DNA of 64,000 nucleotides from positions 1,967,001 through 2,031,000 of the forward strand of contig NZ_KE386491.1 of NCBI RefSeq assembly GCF_000427405.1, in the 5' to 3' direction. Made by a program: the position numbers and the translations under genes. Below the pieces are notes generated by a model. That model saw only the letters and a program-made list of their open reading frames with translations, did no database searches and was not told the DNA's origin. Below, one piece after another: positions 60,425 to 64,000 of the stretch (the first letter of the stretch is position 1; the number at the start of each line of letters is the position of its first letter). The stretch comes from Flectobacillus major DSM 103 (GTDB lineage: Bacteria; Bacteroidota; Bacteroidia; Cytophagales; Spirosomataceae).

Positions 60425-61066
60425 TTTATCAATTGGGTTGTTGAAAAATAGATTCTAAAGACGGTTGTTTTGGCCAGCTTCTTGAATGTCTTTCCATTCA
60501 ATTCCTAAAATAAGGCTGGACTAATGCAATCCGTGTGTGAAACAAACTGTAAATAATCGGGGATTTAGTCTCAAAGTTTAAAAGTCGTCTGAAAGGTTGT
60601 CAGCAACACTCTTAAACTAAATCGGCGAGTCGTTATTTCAATTATACTAACTATGTTGGGGTTAAAAAGGTTTTGATTTTGTTTAATTTTTAATTCAAAA
60701 CAATAAACAAAATAACATTAGCTAGCTTAATCTCAATATTTTCTTTAATCATCTAATTGGTACAACAAATACATTTTTTAATACGTTCAAAAGCTTCCAA
60801 AAAACATTGGGGGCATGTTGGCTACGCAAAGATAATAACTCTCATTATCAATTGTTTACTCTGCCAAACAAAAAGCATATTGGGTGGTGTTACTTTTGAT
60901 TTTTCTTTTTCTTGAAAAAGAATCTTCATCTTACATAGTTTTTATTGTACTTTAGTCAAAAAATAAAAACTATTCCTAAATTTGCGGTAATATATTACTT
61001 CAAAAAATTGGACAACGAAAACCACAGGGTTTTCAGAAATGCTACCATTCATCGTACTTTATTTAT
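60425..61066. other. Intergenic region between queD and the nucleotidyltransferase gene
   Basis: About 640 bp between divergent genes, AT-rich, with no gene recognised. It should hold both promoters; only the rightward -7 at 60977-60984 (TAAATTTG) is clear. No riboswitch was recognised. Confidence 0.5.
60977..60984 (+). promoter_or_regulatory. -7 element of the nucleotidyltransferase gene
   Basis: TAAATTTG matches TAnnTTTG. The same 13-nt stretch CCTAAATTTGCGG recurs at the ispG promoter. Confidence 0.5.
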
Positions 61067-61927
61067 ATGGCGAAATTATTAATTATGGCGGGCGGGATGT
61101 CTTCTCGCATGAAGAAAACAGACGGCATTGCCAACCTTGACGAAAAACTGGTTGAACAGGCAAACACCTTACCTAAAGGAATGATTGGCGTAGGCAAAGA
61201 TGGTCGGCCATTTATGGATTATTTGCTTTACAATGCTCATCGTGCAGGATACAACGAAGTTTTGATTCTTAAAAACCCTAAAGATACCGTTACTCAACCC
61301 TATTATGATAAATTAGTAGCCGATAACAAAGCGTGGGGATTTACCTTCAAATTTGCCACACAACTTATCGCTCCCGACCGTGAAAAGCCCGCTGGCACTG
61401 CCGATGCCATTCAACAGGCTTTAGAGCAAACACCCGAATGGAAAGGCCAACGCTTTACGGTTTGTAACTCAGACAACCTTTATTCGGTAGATGTTCTTTC
61501 GTTGTTGAAAGATGCCGCAATTCCGAATGCTGTGGTATCTTACAATGCCGATGCTTTGGGTGTTGAGCCTGAACGTGTAAAAGCTTTTGCTATTATCAAA
61601 ACTGATGCAGAAGGCTTTTTGCAGGAAATTTTAGAAAAACCCAACGACGAACAAATTGCCGAGGCGAAGCGTATTGCAGGACAAATTGGGGTAAATATGA
61701 ACGTATTCCATTTTAAGTACGATGATATTTTGAAATATGTTCAATCTGAACCCTTCAATCCTATTCGCAACGAACGTGAGCTACCAAGTGCTGTTACTCG
61801 TATGGCCAAAGAAAACCCAAGAACCGTAACCACTGTACCTGTAGCCGAATCTGTTCCTGACTTAACATCGAAAGGTGATATTTCTACCGTACAAAAATAC
61901 CTTATCGACGAATTTGGAGATTTCTAA
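61067..61927 (+). CDS. Sugar-phosphate nucleotidyltransferase
   Basis: A 286-residue GT-A-like nucleotidyltransferase: N-terminal MAKLLIMAGGMSSRMKK (G-G-x-x-x-R) with metal/nucleotide-binding features TVCNSDNLYS near residue 132 and a late NPIRNERELPSAVTRM. It makes NDP-sugars from sugar-1-phosphate, but the sugar cannot be told. No linked sugar gene is nearby. Confidence 0.82.
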   Translation: MAKLLIMAGGMSSRMKKTDGIANLDEKLVEQANTLPKGMIGVGKDGRPFMDYLLYNAHRAGYNEVLILKNPKDTVTQPYYDKLVADNKAWGFTFKFATQLIAPDREKPAGTADAIQQALEQTPEWKGQRFTVCNSDNLYSVDVLSLLKDAAIPNAVVSYNADALGVEPERVKAFAIIKTDAEGFLQEILEKPNDEQIAEAKRIAGQIGVNMNVFHFKYDDILKYVQSEPFNPIRNERELPSAVTRMAKENPRTVTTVPVAESVPDLTSKGDISTVQKYLIDEFGDF

Positions 61928-61956
61928 GAGAATATCTCCTCTTTTTGTAACCATCT

Positions 61957-61990
61957 TACCCCGACTCTAGTTATAGAATCAGTCGGGGTA
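61957..61990 (+). terminator. Terminator of the nucleotidyltransferase gene
   Basis: A 10-bp perfect stem TACCCCGACT (61957-61966 with 61981-61990) is followed by TTTTATT on the plus strand. Confidence 0.8.
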
Positions 61991-61995
61991 TTTTA

Positions 61996-62025
61996 TTGTC
62001 AATCTATTTATATCCCCTAAATTTG
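61996..62025 (+). promoter_or_regulatory. Bacteroidota-type promoter for ispG
   Basis: TTG at 61996-61998, a 19-nt spacer and TAAATTTG at 62018-62025. The ispG start is about 120 nt downstream. Confidence 0.6.
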
Positions 62026-62145
62026 CGGAAGCAAAAACTCATTTTTAACCTGTCCTTCAAAAATGTCATCGCTAAAAGGATTATACCCAATAGTTAAAAA
62101 AGAGTGAATTATCTTTCATATAAAACGATTCGTATCCAGCATATC

Positions 62146-64000
62146 ATGTCGAATAACTCTCAAATAGTGAACCTCATTGAAAAAGGCACACAATACTGTG
62201 ACTCCCTTACGGCTTATTCACGACGTAAAACCGTTCAAGTTAATATAGGCGATTTATGGATGGGCTCAGACTTCCCTATTCGTGTACAGTCGATGACCAC
62301 CGTAGATACCATGGATACAATTGGGTCGGTTGAACAAACTATCAGAATGATTGAGTCGGGCTGCGAATTGGTTCGTATCACTGCTCCATCTGTAAAAGAA
62401 GCCCAAAACCTTGACAATATCAGAAAAGAACTCCGCAAACGAGGATATAATGTTCCCTTGGCAGCCGATATTCACTTTACGCCTAATGCAGCCGAATTGG
62501 CAGCTCGTTTGGTCGAAAAAGTAAGAATTAATCCAGGTAATTATGCCGATAAAAAAAGATTTGAATCAATTGATTATACCGAGGCATCGTACCAAGCTGA
62601 ATTAGACCGTATCAGAGATAAGTTTTTGCCCCTTATCAAAATCTGTAAGGAATACGGAACGGCAATGCGTATTGGTACTAATCACGGTTCGTTGAGCGAC
62701 CGTATTTTGAGCCGCTATGGCGATACCCCACTAGGAATGGTCGAGTCGGCCTTGGAGTTTTTACGCATCTGCGAAGACGAAAATTACTTCAATATTGTAC
62801 TATCTATGAAGGCTTCCAATACTCAAGTTATGGTAGAAGCCTACCGCTTACTCTGTAAAAAGCTCAACGAAGAAGGACTCAAACCATACCCTCTTCACTT
62901 GGGTGTTACCGAAGCTGGTGAAGGCGAAGACGGCCGTATCAAATCGGCAGTAGGAATTGGTACACTATTGGAAGATGGCCTTGGCGATACCGTGCGTGTG
63001 TCGCTTACAGAAGACCCCGAGTTTGAAGCTCCAGTAGCCAAAAGTTTGATCGACCGCTATACTCAACGAGCTGAAAAATCGGCTACCATCTCGGCTTGGA
63101 CTTCCCCCCAAGGTGCGGCTTTTGATTCGCCAATCAACCCCTTCCAACATAGCCGAAGAAGTACTAAAGAGGTACATGTTTTTGGAGGACACAACGTGCC
63201 GAGAGTGATTGCTGACTACTCGCAAATCAAGATTGAACAGCCAGAAGATTTAAAGGCTATTGGGCATTTTTACTTACCCGCTACTGACAAGTGGGCAATG
63301 AACGATTTAGGTGCAGATTTTATATATACGAAAAATTCACCTGCACCTTTCATGTTGCCTATGGGACTCAAAGAAATTGTTGACTACAAAACTTGGTCAG
63401 ATTTAAAAAGCCCCGAAAATATTTTTCCGAAGCTCAATGCTGAAGATTTTTTAACAGAAAATAAAAAGCATAAGTCTTTGAATTTCATTGAAGTTAAAGC
63501 TAGTAACCTCAACGACAACTTAATAAATGCCCTAAAAGCCGACAACACCGCTGTGGTACTCTTACAAACAGATAACGACCACGCAATGCCCGAATTTAGA
63601 AGGTTTTTCTTTGAATTATTGAGTCGAGAATGCAAAGTACCAGTCATTATTTTAAGGCAATACAACGATATTCCGAGTAGTGATTTCCAGCTATTTTCGG
63701 CTACCGATATAGGTGGTTTATTGGTCGATGGCTTTGGCGATGGAGTATTACTAAAGTTGCCGATTTTGTCCCAAAAATCAGAACTTATTGAACGTATCAA
63801 AGGTTATAACGCTACAGCTTTTGGTATTCTTCAAGCAGCTCGTACACGCATGAGCAAAACCGAGTATATTTCATGCCCTTCGTGTGGAAGAACCCTTTTT
63901 GACCTACAAGAAACCACTGCATTAATCCGCAAAAGAACCGACCATTTGAAGGGTGTAAAAATCGGGATTATGGGTTGTATCGTAAATGGCCCTGGCGAAA
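62146..64000 (+). CDS. ispG: (E)-4-hydroxy-3-methylbut-2-enyl-diphosphate synthase IspG, partial (right edge)
   Basis: 618 codons visible, continuing beyond the window. It starts at 62146 (MSNNSQIVNL) with YCDSLTAYSRRKTVQVNIGDLWMG, then TIM-barrel motifs PIRVQSMTTVDT and ADIHFTPNAAELAA. A large inserted domain (about residues 280-570) marks the long form of plants, Chlamydiae and Bacteroidota. The Fe-S ligand region CPSCGRTLFDL and GCIVNGPGE is present at the end. It reduces MEcPP in the non-mevalonate isoprenoid pathway. Confidence 0.94.
   Translation, partial: MSNNSQIVNLIEKGTQYCDSLTAYSRRKTVQVNIGDLWMGSDFPIRVQSMTTVDTMDTIGSVEQTIRMIESGCELVRITAPSVKEAQNLDNIRKELRKRGYNVPLAADIHFTPNAAELAARLVEKVRINPGNYADKKRFESIDYTEASYQAELDRIRDKFLPLIKICKEYGTAMRIGTNHGSLSDRILSRYGDTPLGMVESALEFLRICEDENYFNIVLSMKASNTQVMVEAYRLLCKKLNEEGLKPYPLHLGVTEAGEGEDGRIKSAVGIGTLLEDGLGDTVRVSLTEDPEFEAPVAKSLIDRYTQRAEKSATISAWTSPQGAAFDSPINPFQHSRRSTKEVHVFGGHNVPRVIADYSQIKIEQPEDLKAIGHFYLPATDKWAMNDLGADFIYTKNSPAPFMLPMGLKEIVDYKTWSDLKSPENIFPKLNAEDFLTENKKHKSLNFIEVKASNLNDNLINALKADNTAVVLLQTDNDHAMPEFRRFFFELLSRECKVPVIILRQYNDIPSSDFQLFSATDIGGLLVDGFGDGVLLKLPILSQKSELIERIKGYNATAFGILQAARTRMSKTEYISCPSCGRTLFDLQETTALIRKRTDHLKGVKIGIMGCIVNGPGE

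Noticed and set aside
60425..61066. A possible preQ1 or pterin riboswitch upstream of queD
   Set aside because: I could not find a conserved pseudoknot core, and the gene order gives no further support.

Overview
The window looks like a chromosomal segment of a Bacteroidota bacterium, most likely order Cytophagales. The evidence is a SusC/SusD pair with an FG-GAP/ASPIC lipoprotein, TAnnTTTG-type -7 promoter elements, the long IspG form with an inserted domain, DUF4932 and DfsB/DinB-type proteins, and moderate-to-low GC.

Left flank (1-20.8 kb) is ordinary chromosome. It holds a patatin gene (cut by the left edge) with a membrane alpha/beta-hydrolase, two related small HTH genes on either side of a SusC-SusD-FG-GAP uptake locus, an arsR-arsM arsenite-methylation pair with visible operators, a deoxynucleoside kinase, the tRNA hydroxylase TrhO, GNAT and acyltransferase genes, surE, a GH3 protein and two SDR genes.

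The centre (about 25.1-47.5 kb, with a decayed edge reaching about 21.4 kb) is the striking part: an integron-like gene-cassette array. Sixteen imperfectly palindromic sites of 137-201 bp separate compact units of one to three genes. Nearly all cassette genes read on the minus strand, start 6-80 nt after one site and stop 2-59 nt before the next. Every site has AACG at its left end (CGTT in gene orientation), and the two ends of each unit are inverted complements of about 9-10 bp in at least 12 of 16 units. That is the expected signature of attC sites in cassettes that were once circular. Upstream of the first cassette lie an attI-like site, a 554-residue tyrosine recombinase and a short ssb. 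The recombinase has no IntI-type insertion before its HxxR box but carries three N-terminal repeats that resemble HARP domains, which bind branched or single-stranded/double-stranded DNA. Cassette cargo includes a HEPN-like DUF4209 protein, a SUKH protein, an NgoBV/NlaIV-type restriction-modification set, a Panoptes-like mCpol plus CARF-like/2TM pair, secreted lipoproteins, beta-propellers, a UDG-fold protein, a serine hydrolase, a PhyH dioxygenase and several unknowns. Distal genes (21.4-24.6 kb; two VOC proteins, an AlkD-like HEAT protein, a DUF4932 protein) sit between degenerate site remnants and a transposase fragment, as expected for the old end of such an array.

Right flank (47.8-64 kb) returns to ordinary genes: DinB-like protein, Crp/Fnr regulator, an OmpR-type two-component system with a small secreted protein, glycerate kinase, a remnant of a HaeII-like restriction enzyme, LysE and CDF transporters, NUDIX hydrolase, alpha/beta-hydrolase, SPFH protein, an SDR without its catalytic tyrosine, folE-queD, a sugar nucleotidyltransferase and a partial ispG running off the edge.
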